Source: Burkholderia ubonensis
Lineage (GTDB): Bacteria > Pseudomonadota > Gammaproteobacteria > Burkholderiales > Burkholderiaceae
Direction of reading: 5' to 3'
DNA length: 64,000 nucleotides
NCBI RefSeq assembly: GCF_902833085.1
Contig: NZ_CADFEB010000008.1
Location: 392,283 to 456,282 of the forward strand
The position numbers were made by a program, and so were the translations under genes. This document shows positions 34,364 to 42,666 of this stretch, piece after piece; the first letter of the stretch is position 1; each line of letters opens with the position of its first letter. The notes below the pieces were generated by a model that saw only the letters and a program-made list of their open reading frames with translations, was not told the DNA's origin and searched no databases.

Positions 34364-36607
34364 TCACTGATAGAAGTTCAGCGTCACCATCGCCGAGCGT
34401 CCCGGGGCCCACGTCGCGTAGATCGGATACGCGCTCGCGTAGTACTTCTTGTCGAACAGGTTCTGCACGTTCAACTGAACGTCCATCGTCTTGTTCACGC
34501 GCCACGTGGCGGCCGCGTCGAAGCGTGCATAGCCGGGCGTCCACTTGCTGACCGTCGGCGTCACCGACGCGTAGGTCTTGCTCATCACCGTCGCGCCCGC
34601 GCCGAGCGTCAGCTTCGGCATCACGTCGTAGCTCGTCCACAGCGTGAAGTTGTGCTTCGGCACCATCACCATCGGCAGGCCCGACGCGCCGGGGCTGCCG
34701 GGGCCCGCATCGGTCGTGACCGCATTCATGTACGTGTAGCCGCCGAACAGGTGCCACTTGGGCGTCAGGTTGCCCGCGAAGCCGAGCTCGACGCCGCGCA
34801 CGCGCTGCGTGCCGGCATTGATCGTGTGGCCGAGCCCGTCGCTCACGCGCGCATTGGTCTTCTCGGTCTGGAACAGCGCGGACGTCAGCGACAGCTGCTC
34901 GTGGAGCACGTCCCACTTCGCCCCGATCTCGATGTTGCGCGAGCGCTCCGGCGACAGGTCGCGGTTGGCCGCGGTGATCTGGTCGGTGCCGCCGCCGAGG
35001 CCGCCGTTCGCGCCCGGCGGGTTCGACGACGTGCCGTACGACGCATACAGGCTCACGGTCTGCACCGGCTTGAACACGAGGCCGAACTGGTAGCTGAACA
35101 GGTTCGACGTGTTCGACAGGTCGGCGGCGCCGGCCTGCTTCGCGGTGATGTCGTAGCGGTCGAAGCGCAGGCCGGCGTTGAAGCGCCACCGCTCGGACAG
35201 CTTCACGGTGTCGAACACGTACGCGGACGCGGTGGTCGTGCGCGTGTTCGTCGTCGCACCGGGGAAGCCCTTGTCGCCGTTCAGCACGATGCTGCCGGTC
35301 CACGGCATGTTCGGGCTCCAGCCGCCCGCGAGCGGCGTGCAGTTGCCGGCGACCGAGCACGGGCCGCCCGTGCGGATGTTGTGGCCGGCCGCGTCGGTGA
35401 CGAGATAGCCCTCGTAGCGGTTCTGCTCCTGGCCGAACTCGACGCCGGCCGTCAGCGTGTGCTGCATGCCGAACAGGCTCGCGCGGCCGGTGACTTCGGT
35501 CTGGTTCGCGAAGCCGTTGGTCGCGTACTTGCCGCTCTTCGCCTGCAGGCCGAGCAGGTTCGGATTCGACGCGAGGATCTGCGGATTGGTCGCGACGAAG
35601 TCGAGCGTCGAGCGCCCGAACATCGTCGTGTTCTTCAGCTTCCAGTTGTCGTCGATGCGATGCTCGACGCGGATTTCGCCGGTGTCGGTCTGCCCGTAGC
35701 GGTAGTCGCGCGTGTTCAGCCCGAAGAACCGGCCGCGATCGGTCGGTACCGGCGTGCCGCCCGACGCGCGAAACGGCGCGCTGAAGTCCGGCATGTCGTA
35801 CGCGTTCATGTGGTAGTAGCTGAGCGTGACCGTGGTCGGCGTGTTCAGCCCGAACACGATCGACGGCGCGACGCCCCAGCGCTTGTTGTACACGTCGTTG
35901 CGGCCGGCCTGGTTCGCGTCGTGGCCCATCACGTTCAGGCGCACCGCGGTCGTGTCGTTGAGCTTGCGGTTCGCGTCGACAGTCGCGCGCTTGTAGCCGT
36001 CGGTGCCGAAGCCGATGCTGCTGTTGATGAAATCGTCGTTCTTCGGCGTTTTCGTGACGATGTCGATGCTGCCGCCGACCGAACCGCGGCCCGCGTAGAC
36101 GGAATCCGAGCCCTTGATCACGCTGATCTGCTCGACCGCGAACGTCTCGCGGTTCTGCAGCCCCGAGTCGCGCATCCCGTCGACGAAGATCGAGTTGCGC
36201 GATTCGAAGCCGCGGATCACCGGGCGGTCGGCCGACGGGTTCGCGGCCGCGTCGCCGCCGAGGAACGTGATGCCGGGCACCGAGCGCAGCGCGTCGGCGA
36301 ACGTCGTCACGTTCTTCTCCTTGATGAGCTGCTCGGGGATCACCGTGACCGAGCGCGGCGTGTCGAGCAGCGGCGCGGTGAACTTGTACGACGGCGAGCG
36401 CTTCACCTGCATGTCCGACAGCGCGGACGACTGGACCGCGATCGCCGGCAGCGTGGCGGCGGAATCGGCGGCGGCGTTGGCGGCGGGCGTCTGTTGCGCG
36501 CCGGAGGCGGGCGCGGTTTGCGCGGTGGCGAGAAGCGGCGTCAGGAAAACGGAGCAATACAGCGCGGACACGAGGGCTCGCGGGCGCGTGTTGAACTGGG
36601 CAGGCAT
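34364..36607 (-). CDS. TonB-dependent siderophore receptor
   Basis: A 747-residue outer-membrane receptor. A signal peptide (ALVSALYCSVFLTPLLATAQ) precedes a TonB-box/plug region: SVTVIPEQLIKEKNVTTFAD, LRSVPGITFLGGDAAANPSA and RPVIRGFESRNSIFVDGMRD are typical of TonB-siderophore plugs, with the SVYAGRGSVGGSIDIVTK signature. The remainder is the 22-strand barrel. The start at 36607 (MPAQFNTRPR) is chosen since it gives a normal signal peptide; an ATG at 36670 adds an unlikely prefix. The plug and length suggest a catecholate/Fiu-like receptor, but the ligand cannot be read from sequence. A Fur-box-like site lies upstream. No siderophore genes are adjacent. Confidence 0.9.
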   Translation of the reverse strand: MPAQFNTRPRALVSALYCSVFLTPLLATAQTAPASGAQQTPAANAAADSAATLPAIAVQSSALSDMQVKRSPSYKFTAPLLDTPRSVTVIPEQLIKEKNVTTFADALRSVPGITFLGGDAAANPSADRPVIRGFESRNSIFVDGMRDSGLQNRETFAVEQISVIKGSDSVYAGRGSVGGSIDIVTKTPKNDDFINSSIGFGTDGYKRATVDANRKLNDTTAVRLNVMGHDANQAGRNDVYNKRWGVAPSIVFGLNTPTTVTLSYYHMNAYDMPDFSAPFRASGGTPVPTDRGRFFGLNTRDYRYGQTDTGEIRVEHRIDDNWKLKNTTMFGRSTLDFVATNPQILASNPNLLGLQAKSGKYATNGFANQTEVTGRASLFGMQHTLTAGVEFGQEQNRYEGYLVTDAAGHNIRTGGPCSVAGNCTPLAGGWSPNMPWTGSIVLNGDKGFPGATTNTRTTTASAYVFDTVKLSERWRFNAGLRFDRYDITAKQAGAADLSNTSNLFSYQFGLVFKPVQTVSLYASYGTSSNPPGANGGLGGGTDQITAANRDLSPERSRNIEIGAKWDVLHEQLSLTSALFQTEKTNARVSDGLGHTINAGTQRVRGVELGFAGNLTPKWHLFGGYTYMNAVTTDAGPGSPGASGLPMVMVPKHNFTLWTSYDVMPKLTLGAGATVMSKTYASVTPTVSKWTPGYARFDAAATWRVNKTMDVQLNVQNLFDKKYYASAYPIYATWAPGRSAMVTLNFYQ

Positions 36608-36687
36608 ACGAGAGGCAGCGGAAGTATCGGTGATCGGCGGCGTGCAGGCGGCGGACGCGGTCCGGGGCAATCCTGCACGCCAATCTT

Positions 36688-36706
36688 AATGCGTATGATT
36701 CGCATT
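36688..36706 (-). promoter_or_regulatory. Fur-box-like inverted repeat
   Basis: On the coding strand of the receptor this reads AATGCGAATCATACGCATT, a 7-1-7-type inverted repeat (TGCGAAT C ATACGCA, one mismatch) resembling Burkholderia Fur operators. It lies ~81 bp upstream of the receptor start, as expected for iron repression of a siderophore receptor. A second partial repeat (TTGCGTCTGCGATTC) follows immediately. Confidence 0.6.
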
Positions 36707-36923
36707 TGCGTCTGCGATTCTAGGGATTGTCGCCAAATATGTAAACAGTTGATTGGTTTTTGTACTAGAGCGGTTGGCTCGCTCGTGCACGATAGCGAGC
36801 GTCTTTGCACCGGGCGCAACACCACTTTCCATCCGCGCGTTCGCCCGGCGCGGAGGGGACTCGATACACTTTCGCCTCGATTTGACGAGGCCCGGTCACG
36901 CGGCCGTGAGAAATGGAGACAGG

Positions 36924-37997
36924 ATGGATACGAACGGCGCGGCGGTAGTCACGTACCGCGGAAATGCGATCGAGAACACGCACGCGGCGCACGTCGCGGT
37001 GGTGGATGCGCACGGCAGGCTGCTGTACCGGCTGGGCGACCCGTTCCGGATGACGCTCGCGCGCTCGGCGGCCAAGCCGGCGCAGGCGTTGTCCGTGCTC
37101 GAGACGGGCGGCCCCGACCGGTTCGGCTTCGACGAAGCGGACCTGGCGCTGATGTGCGCGTCGCACAGCAGCGAGGACCGCCACGTCGAGCGAACCCGCG
37201 CGATGCTGGCCAAGGTGCACGCGCAGGAATCGGACTTGCGGTGCGGCGGGCATGCGCCGCTGTCCGACGCGGTGCTGCGCTCATGGATCAGGCGCGACTA
37301 CACCCCGACCGGGGTGTGCAGCAACTGCTCGGGCAAGCATGTCGGCATGCTGGCCGGCGCGCAGGCGATCGGCGCGGCGATCGCGGACTACCATCTGCCG
37401 GACCATCCGATGCAGGTGCGGGTGAAGCGCGTCGTCGCCGAAGCATGCGGGCTGCACGACGACGAGGTCGAGTGGGCGATCGACGGCTGCAACCTGCCCA
37501 CGCCGGCGTTTCCGCTCGATCGCCTGGCCCGCATCTACGCGGGCCTCGCGGATGCCGCGGACGCCATGGAGGCGACGGAAGCCGGCAATGCGCCGCACGC
37601 CGCGCGCATCGGCGTGCTGGCGCGGATTCATCACGCGATGACGCGCCATCCCGAGATGGTCGCCGGCGACGGCCGCTATTGCACCGTGCTGATGCGGGCG
37701 TTCGGCGGCAGCGTCGTCGGCAAGCTCGGCGCGGATGCGTGCTACGGGCTCGGCGTGCGCGCGTCCGGCGAGACGCGGCGGCTCGGCGCCGACGGCGCGC
37801 TCGGCATCTCGGTCAAGATCGAGGACGGCAACATCGACGTGCTGTACATGCTCGTCAGCGAGATCCTGGAACGGCTGCAGATCGGCACCGCGGCGCAGCG
37901 CGAGCAGCTGGCGGCGTTCCATCGTCCGCCGATGCTGAACACGCAGGGCGTCGAGACCGGTCACGCGACGTTCCCGTTCGAGCTGCAGGCGGCCTGA
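36924..37997 (+). CDS. ansA: L-asparaginase, Rhizobium etli AnsA-type (PF06089)
   Basis: A 357-residue cytoplasmic asparaginase of the class related to R. etli ReAIV/ReAV, not the E. coli type. The family signature GVCSNCSGKHVGMLAGAQ (with Cys and the S/K pair used in catalysis) is intact, and the early RSAAKPAQALSVLE and ASHSSEDRH motifs are present. It hydrolyses asparagine to aspartate and ammonia. GGAGACAGG precedes the ATG at 36924. It lies beside a LysR gene, aspartase and a permease, forming an asparagine-to-fumarate cluster like R. etli ansR-P-A-B. Confidence 0.88.
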   Translation: MDTNGAAVVTYRGNAIENTHAAHVAVVDAHGRLLYRLGDPFRMTLARSAAKPAQALSVLETGGPDRFGFDEADLALMCASHSSEDRHVERTRAMLAKVHAQESDLRCGGHAPLSDAVLRSWIRRDYTPTGVCSNCSGKHVGMLAGAQAIGAAIADYHLPDHPMQVRVKRVVAEACGLHDDEVEWAIDGCNLPTPAFPLDRLARIYAGLADAADAMEATEAGNAPHAARIGVLARIHHAMTRHPEMVAGDGRYCTVLMRAFGGSVVGKLGADACYGLGVRASGETRRLGADGALGISVKIEDGNIDVLYMLVSEILERLQIGTAAQREQLAAFHRPPMLNTQGVETGHATFPFELQAA

Positions 37998-38021
37998 CCT
38001 GCATGGCCCCGGCGACGGCGC

Positions 38022-38996
38022 TCAGCGCCGTGCGCCGCGGATCTTCTGCATCTGCGCTTCGGAAAGCTCGCCGACCTGGGCCAGCCGTTCCGCCAGGAAT
38101 TCGCGCAGCACCCGCAATTTCGCGGAGCTGCGCCGGTTCGCCAGATACGCCATATAGATGAACTCGCCGGTCAGCTTGTTCTGCAGCCGATAGCGGGGCA
38201 GGACGACCTCGAGCTGGCCGCTCGCCAGCAGATCCCGCACCAGCCAGATCTCGAATTCCGCGATGCCGAGCCCGGCACGAGTGGCGTCGAGCAGCAGTTC
38301 CGAGTGGTCCGAGACGAGGTTCCCCGCCGGCAGGATGCTGTGCCGCGCGTCGGCCCCGACCAGCTCCCAGCGCGGGTCGCCTTCCGGGTGGACGTAGCGC
38401 AGGCAATTGTGGCTCGCCAGTTCGTGCGGCTCGGCCGGACGTCCGCAGCGATCGAGATAGGCGGGCGACGCGCACAGGATGCTGTCGTTGCGCGACAGCC
38501 GCTGCACGACCAGGTTGTCGAGGTAGTTCTCGCCTTCGTGGATGTCGAGGTCGAAGCCGCCGGCGACCAGGTCGTTGTGGTTGTCGGTCAGCCGCACGTC
38601 GAGCTGGATCGTCGGGTACTGCGCGAGAAACGGCGCGACCAGCGGCGCGAGATGACGCCGGCCGAACGCGACCGGCGCGGTGAGCTTGAGCGGGCCGCTG
38701 GGCCGCGCATTCAGCTCGGCGACGACGCGCAGCGTGTCGTCGAGATCCGCGATCAGCGTGACGGCCCGTTCGTGATAGATGCTGCCGGCTTCCGTCAGCG
38801 TCACGCTGTGCGTGGAGCGGTGCAGCAGCGGCACGCCGAGCGCCTCCTCGATCGCCGACACCTTGCGCGCGACGGTGGACGTCGACACGCGCAGCTCCTT
38901 CGCGACCGCGGAAAAACTCCCTGTTTCGACCACCCGCACGAATGCGCGCATCGCGCCGAAGTGATCGACGCCAGCCTCTCTCGGCCCCTTCTTCAT
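38022..38996 (-). CDS. LysR-family transcriptional regulator (asparagine cluster)
   Basis: A 324-residue LysR protein: winged helix-turn-helix (GAMRAFVRVVETGSFSAVAK, STVARKVSAIEEALGVPLLH, residues ~15-75) and effector domain of the CrgA/AaeR-like subgroup (HLAPLVAPFLAQYPTIQLDV, GFDLDIHEGENYLDN). It is divergent from aspA and convergent with ansA, so it most likely controls the asparagine/aspartate genes. In R. etli the corresponding regulator is an unrelated-family AnsR, so this would be a different regulatory solution. A T-N11-A site is present in the 198-bp gap to aspA. Confidence 0.85.
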   Translation of the reverse strand: MKKGPREAGVDHFGAMRAFVRVVETGSFSAVAKELRVSTSTVARKVSAIEEALGVPLLHRSTHSVTLTEAGSIYHERAVTLIADLDDTLRVVAELNARPSGPLKLTAPVAFGRRHLAPLVAPFLAQYPTIQLDVRLTDNHNDLVAGGFDLDIHEGENYLDNLVVQRLSRNDSILCASPAYLDRCGRPAEPHELASHNCLRYVHPEGDPRWELVGADARHSILPAGNLVSDHSELLLDATRAGLGIAEFEIWLVRDLLASGQLEVVLPRYRLQNKLTGEFIYMAYLANRRSSAKLRVLREFLAERLAQVGELSEAQMQKIRGARR

Positions 38997-39031
38997 GCCT
39001 GCCTCGCTGTTGCATGTGACGCAAAACCGAA

Positions 39032-39046
39032 TTCGATAATAACGAA
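39032..39046. promoter_or_regulatory. LysR-type T-N11-A box upstream of aspA
   Basis: TTCGATAATAACGAA is an imperfect inverted repeat with the T-N11-A spacing of LysR operators. It lies 36 bp from the LysR start and ~150 bp from aspA in the divergent intergenic region. The surrounding DNA (to ~39065, GAGTATTTTTTTGC) is AT-rich, as for promoters. Confidence 0.45.
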
Positions 39047-39194
39047 ATGAGTATTTTTTTGCAAAGACATAGAATGCGAACGCGTCGCGCAGGCGGCAGG
39101 CCGGCGAAGACCGGTTCGGCTTCGCGGCGCATCAACCGAGGGCCTTTTCGATGCCGGCGTCCGCCGGCGTACGGGACCAAACTGGAGACACACG

Positions 39195-40601
39195 ATGGCA
39201 GGCATCGACTTCCGCGTCGAAACCGATCTTTTAGGTAAACGAAATGTTCCGGCGGACGCCTACTACGGCGTCCATACGCTTCGCGCGAAAGAGAACTTCG
39301 ATATTTCCGGCCGCAGCATCGCGTCGTTTCCCTACCTGATCATCGCGCTGGCGGCCGTGAAGGAAGCGGCCGCCGACGCCAACTGCGAACTCGGGCTGCT
39401 GCCGCAGGCGTACCGCGACGCGATCGCCGCGGCGTGCGTCGAGATCCGCGAAGGCCACCTGCACGACCAGTTCGTCGTCGACATCATCCAGGGCGGCGCG
39501 GGCACGTCGACCAACATGAATGCGAACGAGGTGATCTGCAACCGGGCGCTGGAAATCATGGGGCACGCGCGCGGCGAGTATGACTATCTGCACCCGAACG
39601 AGCACGTCAATCTCGCGCAGAGCACGAACGACGTCTATCCGACCGCGCTGCGGATCGCGACGTGTTTCGCGATCGAGCATCTGCTCGAGGCGATGGTGCA
39701 CCTGCGCGACGCGTTCGACGAGAAGGCCCACGCGTTCGCCGGGCTCCTGAAGCTCGGGCGCACGCAGCTGCAGGACGCCGTGCCGATGACGCTCGGCCAG
39801 GAGTTCTCCACCTATGCGGTGATGCTGACGGAGGACATCGCGCGCCTGCAGGAGGCGGGCGCGCTGATTCGCGAGATCAATCTCGGCGCGACGGCGATCG
39901 GCACGGGGATCACCGCGCATCCGGACTATGCGGCCAAGGCGCTCGCGGCGCTGCGGCGCATCACCGGCGTCGACCTGAGCACCGCGCCGAACCTCATCGA
40001 GGCGACCCAGGATTGCGGTGCGTTCGTGCAGATCTCCGGCGTGCTCAAGCGGATCGCGGTCAAGCTGTCGAAGACCTGCAACGACCTGCGGCTGCTGTCG
40101 AGCGGGCCGCGCGCCGGGTTCGGCGAGATCAACCTGCCGCCGATGCAGGCCGGCTCGTCGATCATGCCCGGCAAGGTGAATCCGGTCATCCCGGAAGTCG
40201 TCAACCAGGTGGCGTTCGAAGTGTTCGGCAACGACCTGACGGTGACCTTCGCGGCCGAAGCCGGCCAGCTTCAGCTCAACGCGTTCGAGCCGGTGATCGC
40301 GAGCGCGCTGTTCCGCAGCTTCGGCCACCTGACGGCGGCCTGCATGACGCTCGCCGACAAGTGCGTGAAGGGCATCACCGCGAACCCCGAGCGGCTGCGC
40401 GAAACGCTGGAGCGCTCGGTGGCGCTCGCGACCGCGCTCAATCCGTACCTCGGCTACAAGCGCGCGACGTCCGTGGCCGCCGACGCGCACGCGAGCGGCA
40501 AGACCATCCGCGAAGTCGTGCTCGGCCGCCAGCTGATGACCGAGGCGCAGCTCGACGAGGCGCTGCGGCCCGACGCGCTGATCCAGCCCCGCGTCTACTG
40601 A
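39195..40601 (+). CDS. aspA: Aspartate ammonia-lyase (aspartase)
   Basis: A 468-residue member of the fumarase/aspartase superfamily that converts aspartate to fumarate and ammonia. The signature loop GSSIMPGKVNPVIPE contains the catalytic serine. TNMNANEVICNRALEIMG and HVNLAQSTNDVYPTALRIA complete the three conserved regions, and GRTQLQDAVPMTLGQEF is typical of aspartase. Length is normal. GGAG precedes the ATG at 39195. With the asparaginase and permease it completes asparagine degradation to a TCA-cycle intermediate. Confidence 0.93.
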   Translation: MAGIDFRVETDLLGKRNVPADAYYGVHTLRAKENFDISGRSIASFPYLIIALAAVKEAAADANCELGLLPQAYRDAIAAACVEIREGHLHDQFVVDIIQGGAGTSTNMNANEVICNRALEIMGHARGEYDYLHPNEHVNLAQSTNDVYPTALRIATCFAIEHLLEAMVHLRDAFDEKAHAFAGLLKLGRTQLQDAVPMTLGQEFSTYAVMLTEDIARLQEAGALIREINLGATAIGTGITAHPDYAAKALAALRRITGVDLSTAPNLIEATQDCGAFVQISGVLKRIAVKLSKTCNDLRLLSSGPRAGFGEINLPPMQAGSSIMPGKVNPVIPEVVNQVAFEVFGNDLTVTFAAEAGQLQLNAFEPVIASALFRSFGHLTAACMTLADKCVKGITANPERLRETLERSVALATALNPYLGYKRATSVAADAHASGKTIREVVLGRQLMTEAQLDEALRPDALIQPRVY

Positions 40602-40698
40602 ACGCGGCGGCGTCGTCGCCGCAGCAGCCGCCGCGCCGGCGTTCGCGCGCGGCGGCTGCGCAATGCCCATTCAATTCCAATCACATCGGAGACACATC

Positions 40699-42192
40699 AT
40701 GAAACACGCCAGCGAGCGCCCGGCCGACACGGCCGGCGGTGCCGCGTCCCATCATGCCGACCGGGATGCGCTGTTCGCATCGCACGAAGCCGGCTATGCG
40801 AAGCAGCTGAAGCCCAGGCACGTGCAGATGATCGCGATGGGCGGCGCGATCGGGACCGGGCTGTTCCTCGGCGCCGGCGGCCGCCTGCAGCACGCGGGGC
40901 CCGCGCTCGCGCTCGTCTATCTCGTCTGCGGGATCTTTGCATTCCTGATTATGCGCGCGCTCGGCGAGCTCGTGATGCATCGCCCGACCAGCGGCAGCTT
41001 CGTGTCCTATGCGCGGGAATTCATGGGCGAGCGGGCGTCGTTCGTCGCGGGCTGGATGTACTACCTGAACTGGGCGACCACCGGCATCGTCGACATCACG
41101 GCGGTCGCGATCTACATGAAGTACTGGGCGGTGTTCTCGGACGTGCCGCAATGGGTGTTCGCGCTCGGCGCGCTCGCGATCGTGTCGACGGTGAACATGA
41201 TCGGCGTGAAGATGTTCGGCGAGATGGAGTTCTGGTTCTCGCTCGTCAAGGTCGGTGCGCTGGGCGTGTTCCTGCTGGTCGGGAGCCTGTTCCTGGCCAG
41301 CGGCCGGCCGCTCGACGGACACCTGCCGGGCCTCCACCTGATCGCGGACGGCGGCGGGATCTTTCCGCACGGGCTCCTGCCGGCGGTGCTGATCGTGCAG
41401 GGCGTCGTGTTCGCGTATGCGAGCATCGAGCTCGTCGGGGTCGCGGCGGGCGAGACCGCCGATGCGCGCAAAGTGCTGCCGAAGGCGATCAACAGCGTGA
41501 TGTGGCGCATCGCGCTGTTCTACGTGGGCTCGGTCGTGCTGCTGGTCACGCTGCTGCCGTGGTCCGCCTACAGCGCGCACGAAAGCCCGTTCGTGACCTT
41601 CTTCGGCAAGCTCGGCGTGCCTTACGTCAGCACCGTGATGAACGTCGTGGTGCTCACGGCCGCGATGTCGAGCCTGAACTCCGGGCTCTATTCGATGGGG
41701 CGCGTGCTGCGCGCGATGGCGATGGGCGGGTCCGCGCCCCGGTTCGTTTCCAGGATGAGCGCACGCGGCGTGCCTTACGGCGGCATCCTGTTCACGGTCG
41801 CGATCAACGCGATCGGCGTGCCGCTGAACTACATCGTGCCGGCGCAGGCGTTCGAGATCGTGCTGAACATGGCGTCGCTCGGCATCATCGCGACGTGGGG
41901 CTTCATCGTGATGTGCCAGATCCTGTTCCGCCGCAAGGTCAAGCGCGGCGAACTGAGCGACGTGCCGTTCCGGATGCCCGGCGCGCCGTTCACGTCCTGG
42001 CTCACGCTCGCGTTCCTGGTCGCGGTGCTGGTGCTGATGGCGTTCGACTATCCGGGCGGCACCTGGACCATCGCGATGATTCCGGTCGTCGCGCTCGCGC
42101 TGACGGTCGGCTGGCGCCTGGCGAAGCGCGGCTCGGTGCGCGAGGCGGCGGCGATGCATCGGTCCGTGGCCGATCGGGTGAATCAAGCCTGA
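40699..42192 (+). CDS. Amino-acid permease, AnsP-like (APC family)
   Basis: A 497-residue, twelve-helix transporter of the APC amino-acid transporter family. The helix-1 signature QMIAMGGAIGTGLFLGAGGR and MRALGELVMHRPTSGSFVSY are classic, and VFAYASIELVGVAAGETADA gives the helix-6 signature. The sequence resembles AnsP/GabP-type permeases; asparagine (or aspartate) import is inferred from its position 97 bp after aspA. The start at 40699 is selected for the CGGAGACAC site; an upstream ATG in frame is less likely. A hairpin follows the stop. Confidence 0.88.
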   Translation: MKHASERPADTAGGAASHHADRDALFASHEAGYAKQLKPRHVQMIAMGGAIGTGLFLGAGGRLQHAGPALALVYLVCGIFAFLIMRALGELVMHRPTSGSFVSYAREFMGERASFVAGWMYYLNWATTGIVDITAVAIYMKYWAVFSDVPQWVFALGALAIVSTVNMIGVKMFGEMEFWFSLVKVGALGVFLLVGSLFLASGRPLDGHLPGLHLIADGGGIFPHGLLPAVLIVQGVVFAYASIELVGVAAGETADARKVLPKAINSVMWRIALFYVGSVVLLVTLLPWSAYSAHESPFVTFFGKLGVPYVSTVMNVVVLTAAMSSLNSGLYSMGRVLRAMAMGGSAPRFVSRMSARGVPYGGILFTVAINAIGVPLNYIVPAQAFEIVLNMASLGIIATWGFIVMCQILFRRKVKRGELSDVPFRMPGAPFTSWLTLAFLVAVLVLMAFDYPGGTWTIAMIPVVALALTVGWRLAKRGSVREAAAMHRSVADRVNQA

Positions 42193-42210
42193 TTTCGCAA
42201 CGGCAGGGGA

Positions 42211-42236
42211 GACGGCAGCCTGCACGGGCTGCCGTC
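42211..42236 (+). terminator. Hairpin after the aspA-permease genes
   Basis: A perfect 10-bp stem GACGGCAGCC / GGCTGCCGTC with the 6-nt loop TGCACG begins 18 bp after the permease stop. No immediate T-tract follows, although ATTTTCTCG lies ~16 bp on. It is probably the operon terminator. Confidence 0.55.
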
Positions 42237-42666
42237 GCGCGCAGCAGCGCATTTTCTCGATTCGTCAAAGTGATTTGGAAAAGCAATCCGGCGATGTGCT
42301 TATTCCATACCATGATTCGTTCGGTAAATTGAATGGCGATCATTCGCAAACGTTTTGCCGATCGTCATGAATATCCCGTCGTGCAATCTCGCGGTCGATA
42401 ATTCGCGTGACGCGAAAGGCAGGCGCAAAGCCTTGCCGGCTGGTGATCCCGGCAGTTCCTGGGCAAGCGCAACCGTGCGTTAACGGCAAGCCGCAAAGGA
42501 ACTTTAGGATTTTCGTCCTGAAATTAATCATTTCGATTTACGCGCGAATCGATTCGCGCATGGTCATCCGACGGTCATAAACCATCCCCGATAATTCGGC
42601 GCTCGGCCATTCATTCAACAGAACGCACGAGCGTTTGAAGCCGGATCGCTACGGGGAGCTGTACAC
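42237..42666. other. Intergenic region upstream of the chemosensory-like operon
   Basis: About 430 bp with no gene I can support. The portion 42500-42600 is AT-richer (around TTAATCATTTCGATTTACGC) and should contain the operon promoter. ATAAACCATCCCCGATAA at ~42576-42593 superficially resembles a flagellar sigma-28 site, but its spacing is wrong. GGGGAG at ~42654 is the ribosome-binding site of the kinase gene. Confidence 0.4.

Noticed and set aside
42576..42593. Possible sigma-28 (flagellar) promoter ahead of the chemosensory-like operon
   Set aside because: TAAA and CCGATAA elements are present but too close together (~6 bp instead of ~15), so it does not fit the consensus.
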